Source of the DNA: Uloborus plumipes
Taxonomy: Eukaryota; Arthropoda; Arachnida; Araneae; Uloboridae
Assembly: GCA_038373865.1 (NCBI GenBank)
Contig: JAXGGA010002965.1
Location: forward strand, 1-64,000
Reading direction: 5' to 3'
Length of the DNA stretch: 64,000 bases
The notes under the pieces are model-generated. The model ran no database searches, was not told the DNA's origin, and worked only from the letters and a program-made list of their open reading frames with translations. Of this stretch, positions 11,306-22,086 are shown piece after piece. The translations under genes and the position numbers were made by a program. Position 1 is the stretch's first letter. Each line of letters starts with the position of its first letter.

Positions 11306-11799
11306 GGAGCCCTTGGCTATTACAAGTATTCTGCCCTTAGTCCAGACTACATTTTCGGCAGTAGAACAGGACATTTTTCATTTTGTGTGTCTTTTTTCCT
11401 CATTAAGTCCCTTGTTTTTTTTCCCTCGTTTTTTAATGCTCTATGTTTTCGTATTGTTCTATGGATTGACCTTGTTAGCGGCGTGGATATAAAAGTGATG
11501 CAATGACCTCTTTTAAGTAGGATGTATACTGTTGATTATTAAAAATTTCGGGGGGTCTAAGGGTCTGTCTCTGGAATTTATTTTGAAAAATAGGCTTAAA
11601 ATTCTGCACTTTGAAGCCTTGAAGGAAGAAGTTGAAACTAAAAATATGCGAGGAAAAACGAGGGAAACAAAATCCTCTTAAAAATTTTACATTCGATCAA
11701 AATAAAAATGACTTGTGATTCATCAAATCGCTGACATTGACACATTGAGGATATCAAATATTAAATCTGAAAAATTGCTGAAATGTTGCATATTTAACA
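11306..11799. other. Non-genic stretch
   Basis: No gene or repeat boundary is recognised, only T-rich and then A/T-rich sequence. It ends at the target duplication of the next element. Confidence 0.6.
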
Positions 11800-11880
11800 T
11801 AGGGTGTCCCAAAAAAACCGAAAGTCGGAATTTTGTAACGCAGACCCTCTTATTTTTTTCCTTTTACATCAAAACAATTG

Positions 11881-12262
11881 AAGACTTGTTGTAGAAAACA
11901 CTGTAAGTGCCAGGATGGTCAATTTTTATTTTCTTATGCCAAAACATTGTATGTTCCAATGGGAATCCTGCTGAAAAAACTGAATGTGCCAATCTTTGTT
12001 CTGAAGTTTACAAAATAAATCCAAAGATGGCATTTTAAACTTTCATTGTTCTCCACAAATTTTAATGATAAAATTGGCTTATTTCAGAAAGTAGTGGAAA
12101 AATAATCAAAAAAATTATCAAATACTTACATTTTCAAACAATGGTAACAAACTTGTGATTGTTGATTGGTAAAAATATGAAAAGAAGCTAAAGTTTTAGT
12201 TTTTTGGCTTTTCTGATAATTTTAATTTTTGGCACTTACAGTGTTGTCTACAATAAGCCTTG
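11881..12262. mobile_element. MITE, 382 bp, 5-bp TSD, inside the left arm
   Basis: Terminal inverted repeats of about 31 bp begin AAGACTTGTTGTAGAAAACA and contain CACTGTAAGTGCC. Flanks are AATTG at 11876-11880 and 12263-12267. The matching right arm of the host element (near 15105-15125) reads straight through CAATTGT and so shows the empty site. The superfamily is not clear from a 5-bp duplication alone. Confidence 0.85.
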
Positions 12263-12734
12263 AATTGTAAAAAAAAGTTTCATGCAATTTTGAACAACGG
12301 TAACCCGTGCCGACTTGCGTCCGAAAGTTCGAACTAGCCCTTTTTCACTAAGCCAAATCGAAAAAAACTTTTTTCTGGAATTCAAAATTTCATGTTGATA
12401 AAACGCTTCCCCTAGATCCCAACATGTCCCAAAAAATCATTTATCCAAATTAAAAAATATTTAGGTACCCCAAACGAGGCTTAAAATTCATAATTTTCTT
12501 CAAAAAATAGCTTTTTTTCTATGTATTTTGTAAACAACGAAAGATAAATTTTAAGAAATTATCAAGAAAAAAAATATGAAGCATAACGTATATAATTAGA
12601 GCTAAATATTAGTTTTTTCGCTCATTTTATATTTATTTCTCTCTTAAATTACACAAAATTAAGGTTTTTTCAAGTTTTAAGTTTAACTTTTCTACTTTAA
12701 ATACCACATTTTTTTACAAATGAAGTTAAAAACC

Positions 12735-12828
12735 AAAGTAAATAAAGCACAAATTCGGTAGAAAGTACAGCATGTACGCAGTACATACTGTACTTTCTAC
12801 CTAATTTGCGCTTTATTTACGTTGGTTT
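12735..12828. repeat. Near-perfect hairpin of about 94 bp
   Basis: CAAAGTAAATAAAGC...GGTAGAAAGTACAG is followed, after a centre of a few bases near 12782, by the complement CTGTACTTTCTACC...GCGCTTTATTTACGTTG. Pairing covers about 40 bp per arm with a few mismatches. It lies between the inverted arms of the 3.4 kb element. Confidence 0.75.
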
Positions 12829-13139
12829 TTGATTTCAGTTATATTTCAGCACAAAGCTTATTTGATCATTTTTCATGTGGGGCTAAGTGAAATAGTTAAG
12901 TTTACTTGCCTACTTCAAAAGGAAAAAATGTGAATTTTGTTCTAAAAACTTTTGTACATAAAGAAGGAATAATGGTTTTTTGACAATACTTTCGTTGAAA
13001 TATTATTTTTCATCTTTGGCAGTTATTTTGAACTTTTAAAAAATTTGAAAAATTTTTTACTTCAAAAAAACATGGGCAATGTGAAAAATAAAATATTTTT
13101 GTTATGAAAATTTTTCAATTCGACGATAAACAATAATTT

Positions 13140-13380
13140 TCATGAAATGAATGCGTAAATAAACGAAAAAATAATTATTAACGAAAAATAAACGAATGAG
13201 CAAGTAAATGAATAAATAAATTAATTAATGTGTGAGAAAAATAAATGAGTGAATAAAATAGAGAACGAATAAGAAAATGAGTTAATCAATGAGTAAATAA
13301 TTAAGTAAAAGAATGTAAATGAATTAATAAATGAAGAAATACGTGAGTGATTTAATAAATGAATGAAGAAGTACACGAAG
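13140..13380. repeat. Degenerate tetranucleotide repeat (AATG/AATA-like)
   Basis: A run of AAATGAATAAATAAAT-type words drifts in sequence with a period of about 4. A minus-strand frame of S-, F- and I-rich low-complexity residues here is a product of the repeat, not a gene. Confidence 0.7.
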
Positions 13381-14220
13381 TGAACTATTTCACTTTGCCC
13401 CATCCACTTTGCCCCGCGTGCACTTGACAAATTACATTGAACATTAAAAAAAAAAAAAAATGCCTAATTTTAACTAAATAAGGACTGCAACGGATATCAG
13501 TAGTTCTCAATTAATAGTTTGGATTTGGATGATAATTACAAAAATCTTATCCTTTTATAATAACAAGAAATATTTTTGAAAAACCGCGAATATTACAATA
13601 AAGGTATCAAAGTTTTAAAATGGCTTGTATAATTTTTTCGTTGATCTTTGGAGCTACTTATTTTTTGACAGGAATTAACTATTTGTCTAAGGTCTTAGTT
13701 AAAATATTGCTAGACTAGATAGGTTACGCTGCAAGCTGGGAAAATATTTCACCATTTCACTTTGCCCTGCTATTTCACTTTCTCCTACTACATTTTTTTA
13801 TTATTCATCTGCAAATGCTGTTTTGAAAGTTTGTTCTTCAGTGATTTTGGGACTTGATATTTTCTTTAAGTGTATCTGCAATTTAAAATTCAAATGATGC
13901 AATAAATAAATAGAAAAATCTACTATTTAGAGAAATATATAAATTTTATGCCTCGTGCTGGGAACCTAATTTCTTTAAAAAATTTGAATAAATGTTTGTT
14001 TAATATCAATATGATTGTCGAAAAGATTTATTGTAATTTCAAAAATTACAAATTATGCCGACTTATGCTTGAAAGTGTAAACTAGTACTTGTGTACTGAG
14101 CCGATTTGAAAGAAACGGGGGGAGGAAGTAACTAATTGTTTAATTAGTTACTTCCTCATATCGCACGTTTGTTACCTGTTACTTTATTATTTTGCAGAGA
14201 AAACAATTGATGAGTTCACA

Positions 14221-14502
14221 TCATTTAAAAGATAGCCTTTGCTTACTAGGCTCAAAATTGATGATAGTTTTCTCAATGAGAGTCCTTCTCTATGGGCGAA
14301 TAACACTTAATTCCTTGAAGGAAAAAGGATGGTCTCAGTGTTTAAACCAGTAAATGATACAGCTGAAAGAGCTGTAAAAATGATGCAGGACTGTCATGGT
14401 TTGCTAACAGTTGATGAGGAGCAAAAACAATTTTTGTTGTGTTGCGTCCAAGAGCATCGCAATATATACTCTGACTGCAATAAACAAACATTAAAACGAT
14501 AG
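14221..14502 (+). pseudogene. C-terminal remnant of a repetitive transposon-type protein
   Basis: One frame reads through to the stop at 14500-14502, with two internal stops (TAG at 14233-14235 and TAA at 14308-14310). The last 57 codons, from the ATG at 14329, contain NDTAERAVKMMQD and then DEEQKQFLL and CVQEHR. I recognise this as the usual C-terminus of a multi-copy arthropod protein family of unknown function; the resemblance is from memory of the motif. A good 3' splice site (TTTATTATTTTGCAG) ends at about 14197. It is probably the last exon of the protein once carried by the enclosing 3.4 kb element. Confidence 0.6.
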
Positions 14503-15199
14503 TATGTTTAGTAATGTTTATTGTACTGTAATATTGTAGTAAATATATGTTGTAAATAAATCGTCATAGTTTTTTTTATTTATTTATTTTAACTATTTAT
14601 TTATTTTAAATTACAGATACATTTAAAGAAAATATCAAGTTCCAAAATCGCTAAAGAACATACTTTCAGATGAATAATAAAAAAAAATGTAGTAGTATTT
14701 AAAATGGAAAAATTCAACTTAAAACTTGAAAAAACTTTATTTTGAGAAAATTCCGGGAGAAATAAATGTAAAATAAGAGAAAAAACTTATATTTAGCTCT
14801 AATTATATACTTTATGCTTCATATTTTTCATCTTGATAATTTCGTTGTTTACAAAATATATAGAAAAAAAGCTATTTTTGAAGAAAATTATGAATTTTAA
14901 GCCTCGTTTGGGGCATCTAAATATTTTTTAATTGGATAAATGATTTTTTGGGACATGCTGGGATCTGGAGGAAGCGTTTTATCAACATGAAACTTTGAAT
15001 TTCAGAAAAAAGTTTTTTTCGATTTGGCTTAGTGAAAAAGGGCTACTTCGCACTTTCGGACGCAAGTCGGCACGGGTTACCGTTGTTCAAATTGCATGAA
15101 ACTTTTTTTACAATTGTTTTGATGTAAAAGAAAAAAAATAAGAGGGAATGCGTTACAAAATTCCGACTTTCGGTTTTTTTGGGTCACCTTAATTTAACA

Positions 15200-15619
15200 G
15201 TTATTTTAAGGGTAAGACTTGCAATGGCAGTTAGGAACACTGCCTTTGACGCCAATGACATAACTTGATATCCAATATAGGAAGAAATAGATCACTCTTG
15301 CGCAAAAAAGAGTACAAAGGTAAGGGAAAAAAATAGTCTTGTAACACGCACTCATTAAAATTATGAAAACACAACTGAAGTACAAAATAGCAAACACGAA
15401 ATAAATTAAATTATATCAATAAAAAAAGGAAAAAGTAGATAAAGTAGTTAAAATAAATATCTTTGCACAATCAGGAATAAGTTATATTACAATGACAAAA
15501 GTTGAAAAGATTCAAAAGTAAGTTTTGTAAAAAAAATGTATTGAGGACAATCATGGGCAAAAGCATTAGTATTCGTAAGTTTGTTACAGCTTTTAAGTAC
15601 AAACACGTTCTTAACAATG
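15200..15619. other. Non-genic stretch
   Basis: A/T-rich, with no recognised gene or repeat. It lies between the 3.4 kb element and the left end of the Tigger element. Confidence 0.6.
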
Positions 15620-15795
15620 TACAGTCGAACCTCGATATCTCGAATTTGAAGGAAGCAGGAAAAAAATTCGAGTTATCGAAATTCTTTATTTAGCGAGAAA
15701 GGAGGGGGACAACTACGAGTATATGCGAAAACAATACATTGAACTTTTAAATTAGAAATACTGTTTATAAATTAAACACTTACTTATACATTTCT

Positions 15796-17832
15796 TCATT
15801 TAAAAAAAGAGTCGATGCTGGTTTGCTTCAAGTTATTGTCCTTTTCCAAATTTGAAATATTGTCCTCTGCTTCCACGATGTCCTGCAGAAAAAGCAAGGA
15901 CGAAAAGTGTACCCAGGGCACAGAGATTTCGCATGCAGATCCACTTGCAAGGTTCTTCACCTTCTTCATATTTCGTTGAAATATAGTCTTTAAAGAATTA
16001 TATTTCTTTTGCAGATTTTCTAGAAAAAAAAAGAAAGGAAATAAAATAACATATAAGGCAATAAAGCTGCAAAAACTATCATAAAATGTAGTCAAGCAAA
16101 AAGTAAAGGCACTTGTAACTGATTGAATGCTCAGTTAAAATCTTGATTGAAATCAAATTTTCCATCCTCGCAAAAAACAAAGGTAATAAAAAAAATGTTT
16201 ATTTCCAAAAGATTATCTTTTCGGAGATTTAGTATTATAAAGTAAATAAGTTACGATCAAACTCAGTCTCTGTTTGATTATTAACCGCTTCCCTTACACA
16301 TTTTTTTGAAAAAAATTGCAAAAAAAAAAAAAAAACCATTTTTAAAATTTAATTTTTTAATACAAGGAAATGAAACAAACAAAATATGTAGGTCTTAACC
16401 TGAATTTTTAATTTTTTATAGGTGTAAAATCATTTAGTTTCACCCGAGTTTTCTGGGGATAATAATTACCTGCAACTCATATGAGCCCGAGATAACTTGG
16501 GATAATGAGGCAAGCGGTTAAATTGAAGAGGAAATCCTTTGAAACTTTGATAATCTTAGAATTTTATGGTTTTTGAATCAAGTTATTATCTAGAATGACT
16601 GCTGCACTTCATATATGAAGGGCTTGGGCGTAAATAGCAGTATCTGACAAAATTGTAAAACTCGAATCATTTGGTGAAAACAATGGTATTTGGGCATATG
16701 AGCAGAAATATTACAGGGTTTAAGGATAAACACATTCCTTAATAATGTACCTACACCTTAACCCTATGTACCTTAAACATAATAATAGTGTCTATCAACC
16801 AATGAAATTGTTAAATTGTTCTGTTGTAGAAAATTTCACTTGAATTTCATTAACACTTTATATTTTAAGCAAAGGCTGAAAGAGGTGAAATGCTGTAGTT
16901 TGTTTACACAAAATTCTGAACTATTTCCTGCAAAATTCCAAGAACCAGACTCAGATAAAATATAATGGATTGACCCCTGAATATCTATTTAAATGTGCCA
17001 AATTTGTCATCAAATCCCAAAAAAGCGCGTTATCATTCAGTATTTACATTAAAAATAAAAATTATAATAGGTTTAATTTGGGAAGTTTATTTCCAAAAGA
17101 ACAAAATTAAAAACAAGCTTTTTGTCTCAACTAACAAATGAAATTGATAGTTAAATTATTATAGGCTGCAGCGGCCAAATCACACCTCATGATTTAGTCA
17201 GGCTGAAGCTTCGGTGAAATGGCTGTAGCTCTATTTCAATTCTAAATTAATACCCATTATACAGTGATGGGTTAGCTGTTTAACATTGCTCAATATAATG
17301 AATTAGAATAAATTAATCTGAACCTTGATAAATATTGATGCTAGGCCATTTAAAAGTTAATTTGATGATATTATTACAATTTAATACCATATTTATGAGC
17401 TTTATGAGCAATAACAGGTTAATTACACAGAATTTTAGTTTAGAATGAGAAAAAAAATAAGAAAGATTATTACTTATTTTTTAACAATGGGTCATTTTTC
17501 TAGGAGGCAGAATAACTTAACAAATAAAAAAACTTAAGAGAATAATTTAAGAGAATAAAAAATTCATTAAAAAAATAAAACTCACCTGGAGTAAACAAGG
17601 ATGAGTGCAGCGGGTATGCCAACTCTAATTTTGTTTTGATCTCATCAAAGGACAATCTCCGCAGAGTCCGATTTTTATAGTAATCGCTTTTTGTGTTCCA
17701 AACATTCTCTTTTGGACGCAGCAGATCAAAAAAAAAAAAAAAAAATTCTAATTCCGTGGTCCGAATTTCTTCCGAAGTTTTGTCTTTTTTTTTACTCATA
17801 ATTTTTCTTTTCTTATTAGGAGGTACCTCCAT
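15796..17832 (-). CDS. Two-exon MADF-domain protein, about 156 aa, intact when spliced
   Basis: MADF domains are Myb/SANT-like DNA-binding folds. Exon 1 runs from the ATG at 17832 to 17586; exon 2 from 16019 to the stop at 15796. The donor is CCAG/GTGAGT and the acceptor is a T-rich tract ending TTCTAG. Joining them (phase 1) gives an uninterrupted frame. A basic N-terminus with KKRK and SKKKDK stretches is followed by MADF hallmarks: a hydrophobic helix ending FFFDLLRPKENVWN, then SDYYKNRTLRRLSFDEI, and in exon 2 a basic segment, SVPWVHFSSLLFL and an acidic tail. Another acceptor (TTTTTTGCAG) sits 5 nt upstream of the ATG, so an upstream non-coding exon is likely. A long homopolymer codes the F-run and could vary. 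It lies 174 bp inside the Tigger end, on the transposase strand. A Harbinger-type origin is the alternative. Confidence 0.62.
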
Positions 17833-17849
17833 GTTTTCTGCAAAAAAGA

Positions 17850-19499
17850 AAAGATTATACATACAAAGTTTAATAATCGGGCTAGCGCATGGTACAGTAG
17901 AGCCATACTCTACCATGCCACAAAAATGAAATGAAAAATTCATATAAAACGAATAAATTCTATTGCAGTCATTAGCGAGCACAAAATTTACCTTCTGTAA
18001 AATTTATTTCATATTTCCCATACTAAGCTTATAAATATGTGACTTAAAACCAAAGCATCTGGTGAGATTTTGAAATCCCCCTTTCAATGCTTCTTAACGT
18101 GGCCATGAAACAGAAATGGATAATTTGACAAATTGGTATGCTTTCAAAAACATTAAAATCCCTACCTTTACCTTATCCTGGGCATGGGCCTAAACACTAT
18201 TGGTTATGCGTTATAAATTCATTTCGGATAGTTCCTCATTCTATCAAAAGTAACATTCAATAATAATAAAAAAATATAAAAAAAATCAGCCCCACAAAAA
18301 TTTATTTAGCCTGCATATTTATTTATTCAGATTTGATATGATAATAATTCTTTAACCGAGTAAGCGACCAAAATTAGCTGACACTTTGATGGGGAAAGTA
18401 ACAAAAAAAAAAAGCCTTAATCAGTGCATTACTGATTTTAAAATTTAAAAGTTTAGATTACGCTCCATTTTTCCAAATTGTCCAACTGAAAAGCTTTCCT
18501 GAAATTGATTTACCAAACATAAATTATTAAAGAGGAACATCAGAAAAACTAACTCATGTCTCCCAATATTGTCCATCAAAGGAGCAGAGCCAGAAATTTT
18601 CTTTGGTAGGGGATTTTGTTAACTTTTGGGGGAAGGAGTGTGTGGTTTGCTTTGGCCTTTACTTATGATTGAAAAATAACAATTACCAAGTTTTGGGGGC
18701 CTCAAATCCATAACCCGAATTTTCTCGTGTCTTTTCATTTACGATTTTTTGGTAGTCCTTCAAGTTTAGCTTTTTTAGAACTACTTCTGCATTCTACTCC
18801 AAGCTGTTGACATTTTCAAATATTATAAAATATTTTCTTCTATATGAGTTTTTACATAGTACTAGTGTTCCACTGAACATGAACATACACTGGTCCACGC
18901 TAAATTTAACATTCCAATAACTTTATTTTTGTACAGTAAAAAAAAAAAAAAAAAAAAAAAAAACTGGTGGCCCCATGGACCAGTTTTTTTTCTGGAGGTC
19001 CGAGGCCAGCTTTTAATAAAAACTTTCGTTGCTCCATTAAAAATTTGTTTTCGAACATTTATTGATTTGGCAAGTAGATTGGCGAATTTGGCAGGGTAAT
19101 TATTTCGACATATTTAACGAACTAGAAATCGGCTAGAAACACAATGCTTTCGAGAAAGCTACTATGAAATAAAGATTTATAAGTTTTTTAAATAAAAATA
19201 TGTTATTAGAAAGTCACCTGAAGTTATTTTCATGAGTTCATCCATGCTATAATACGTCTCCATGTGCATGCCGATATCGCTATAGACGGCCATATTGTTT
19301 TTTGACGTCATCAGGCTAAAGGATTGCTGTCTTCTGATTGGTTAATTTTGCCAGAAAGTTGAAGTCCATGCAACTTTTTGACGAGGAAGGAAAAAAGTTG
19401 GAGCGAATACGTTGGACTCTGAAAAGCAGTACACACGGGGATTTTCCGGTCGAAATTGCGCAATCGCGGTTGAAGCGCATCAAAGTTGTAGTAAAGTTG
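17850..19499. other. Non-coding spacer between MADF gene and transposase
   Basis: No coding region is recognised. An A-tract of about 24 lies at 18939-18963. Near 19300-19350 there are TGACGTCA-like and ATTGGTTA (CCAAT-box-like) words. If the two genes belong to one element, this is where a MADF promoter or 5' exon would sit, since an acceptor precedes the MADF start codon. Confidence 0.5.
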
Positions 19500-20965
19500 A
19501 AGGGATTTTGCTACGTGTGATATGCGCTTTAGAAGTCTCCTCCGTCATATCTGGACGAGATTCGATGAACCTTCGTAACACATTAGCAGGGGATAAGGCT
19601 TCTTTGCTTGTTGGTTTTTGGTGAGGGATGATGCAGGTCTCTTCTTCATCCTCTTCAGAAAGTGGATCGCCAGCGGTGATTTGAGATAAAATTTCGTGGT
19701 CTTCCCACTAACCACACACGGCTACTTCTTCGTCAACATTTAGAAAGTCTTGGAATTCTACAATATCATTCAAGTTCATCAGTTGAAAGAGTCGCTCCCA
19801 ATCTTTACTGGACATATTCCTTTCAATATTATCGTTCAGATCACATTCGGTGACGTCCTCTTCGTTCTTAACGAACCCAGCCTTCTTAACGCAATTTTTA
19901 ACTGTTGAAGAAGTAACACCATTCCATGCTTTATCGGTCATCCTCTTAGCGTCTAAAATTCTTACTCCAGAAGACTTGACTCCATCATCAATTTCGGCCA
20001 AGAGTTTTTTTACCACTTGATGTCGATATTTGACCTTAAAGCTCTGAATAATGCCTTGATAGAGAGGCTGTAACTTTGATGTCGTGTTCGAGGGAAGAAA
20101 CTCAACCTTTACGTGATCCAATGTCGGTATGATGCTATGACCTTTACAGTTGTCGATAAAAATCACAATTTTCCGTTTTTCTCTCTTCATTTTCTTTTCC
20201 AGTTGTTTCAGCCAATTTTCGAAAATCTTGGGATTCATCCGCGCTTTACGATTAGAATCGTAAGGAAATGGGAAAGATTTCACGCCTGAAAAGCACCTCG
20301 GTTTTGCTGATTTTCCTATCATTAGCGGTGGCAGTTTTTCACTTCCATCCATGTTTGCACAAAACAGCAAAGTTATGCGCTCTTTGCTTCTTTTGCCCGC
20401 TTCTCCTTTTATCGCCATAGTTTAACCAGGAGTGCATTTGAAAAAAAAGTCCGGATTCGTCCGCGTTAAAGACTTTTTTTTCCTCGTAATTTTGCAGTAT
20501 TAAGCGTAGTTTCTCTTTTTCTTCTACGCAGACTTCCTCATTAACAATTGCACTTTCGCCGCACAACTTAAGAAACGTAATGTTGTTACGGTGTTTGAAA
20601 TTCTCAAACCATCCGTTGCTTCCTTTAAAATTTAGATGGCCCAATTCCTTAGCAAATGCTTTGGCCTTCTCTTTTATTAAATTTCCATTCAAAGGGATGT
20701 TTTGTGCTCTGCATTGCGTTATCCATACCATTAAACACTTTTTTATGTCTTGAAACTCACTAACTCTTATTCTCTTTCGTTTATCAAATCCATTGCTACA
20801 CTTTTCTAGAATAGCTTCTTTATTTTTCAATATTTTTGATAGCGTACTGCTTGGAATTCCAAACTCTTTAGCAATTTCGTTTTTCTTTTTGATACCTTTT
20901 TCCTCTTCAAGAACTCGTTTCTTCTCCTGAATAGAAAGAGTGTTTAATTTTCGCTTAGTTGCCAT
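19500..20965 (-). pseudogene. Tigger transposase (frameshifted, stop codons)
   Basis: This is the cut-and-paste transposase of the element. The start is MATKRKLNTLS at 20965. An N-terminal Psq-type helix-turn-helix (residues about 8-50, with EKGIKKKNEIAKEFGIPSST) is followed by a CENPB-type domain (GSNGWFENFKHRNNI). Then come the first catalytic Asp (FNADESGLF), KGEAGKRSKERITLLFCANM, the second Asp (VIFIDNCKGHS) and the third block LQPLYQGII, where Tyr stands in for the usual Asp. The frame shifts in an A8 run (+ strand) near 20435. A stop occurs before TMAIKGE. After the TAG at 19708-19710 the frame still reads an acidic Tigger-like tail (EILSQITAGD...SEEDEEE) to about 19500. Confidence 0.9.
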
Positions 20966-20974
20966 AGCTAGCAA

Positions 20975-22086
20975 GTCATTCGTACAAATCCAGAGAAAGT
21001 TATCTGAACGGATTCTTTTCTACCACTGTACAAGACAAGGAAACAGAACGGAATGAGACTGCCCAGCAGGGTACTGAAGCCACAAGCAGCCATTCCCCCA
21101 TACTTACCTCCCACGAGAATTTCCCCTGCTGCAGGTGCGTGACCGAAGAATAGAAAGCATTTGGGAAGAGATTGACAATTACAGGGATGAAAATCTTCCG
21201 CGGATCCGCGATGTTCCGCTTTTTGTATTTTTTCTTTCTTTCCGCGATCGAAAAATTAATTTTGCATCAAGTTTAGAAAAAAAATAAAAATACACTCGCT
21301 GTTAAAATGAAGCTTAAAATAAGTTGATTTAACGTGGTAGAGCCAAAATATCAAAACCACCAATATTTGCTGTTTCTTTCCAGTAGTAAATAGGGAAGTT
21401 TTCGATTTTTCAATTTTATTTTTATATGATAGAGCAACATACATGAACATCAACGGCGAAAAAATTTTTGCGCTGCGACAAGTAGTTTTTTTTTAAATAA
21501 TTTTTAAATTTCAAGCGGCTGTGACGTCACTGGGCATTCGTTGGCGCTTTTGAACTTTCCACTAAGGCGAAGAAAGAGCGAGAAGCTTTAGATGCGAGGA
21601 GCTCGAGAAACCGGTTTCTCCGGCTTCCGCACTGTTGTTCGCTCTGCACTGCCGTAATTTTTTTTTCTCGCCAAGTGATGCGTTCTAAAAATTTGACTAC
21701 GGATTTCACCAAAAAATATCAAAACAATCACCCCTAGCAGGGTATTGGATTGCTCTTTGATAAATCCAGTTTTAAATAGTGAATTAGTAGAATTTAAGGT
21801 ATTGATTACGGAAGGAGAAAATACCGCAATGATACGATAATATAGCAAAAATCCAATTTTTATGGATGAAAGGCTGAAAGTTACTGCCATCTGACGTCAC
21901 GGGTTTCGGTTTCAAGGCGCGCTTTTTTTGCGCGTGGGTTTTTAAAAAAATCATTAAGAATCAACCGCTGTGTTTTAAAATTCGGCAATAGTGAATTTTT
22001 GTGTTTTGTAAGCCTCTTAACAATATCTAGTAGTTAAAAAAGGGATATTAAATAGGTCACAACTACCCTATTATCGGCGAACTATG
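20975..22086. other. Upstream flank of Tigger transposase, no gene
   Basis: No protein is recognised. TGACGTCA palindromes (CRE-like) occur near 21522 and 21891, upstream of the minus-strand transposase. They are compatible with a promoter but not evidence of one. The stretch ends at the insertion site of the pogo-like element. Confidence 0.5.

Larger units (their letters stand above)
11800..15191. mobile_element. 3.4 kb element with long inverted arms and 8-bp TSD
   Basis: The ends are TAGGGTGTCCCAAAA at 11800 and its near-complement TTTTGGGTCACCTTA ending at 15191. They are flanked by a perfect 8-bp duplication ATTTAACA at 11792-11799 and 15192-15199. The inverted arms cover about 11800-12720 and 14690-15191; the left arm is longer because it holds a 382-bp insertion. 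A second, inner inverted pair lies at about 13785-13920 and 14575-14695. The interior also holds CACTTTGCCCC-type motifs (near 13390 and 13755) and a decayed protein tail at 14221-14502. An 8-bp TSD is compatible with hAT, P, Sola1 or Zisupton-type elements; I cannot decide among them. Confidence 0.85.

Noticed and set aside
13221..13430. Minus-strand frame rich in Ser, Phe and Ile
   Set aside because: Derived from the degenerate tetranucleotide repeat.
15600..16770. Similar words TTTAAG..AAACAC.TTC.TAA.AATGTAC near 15595 and 16720
   Set aside because: About 34 bp of loose similarity only; not enough to call a target duplication or repeat.
19262..19520. Possible promoter with TGACGTCA-like and CCAAT-like words
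   Set aside because: Short common motifs in a transposon interior, with no start-site evidence; mentioned only as context.
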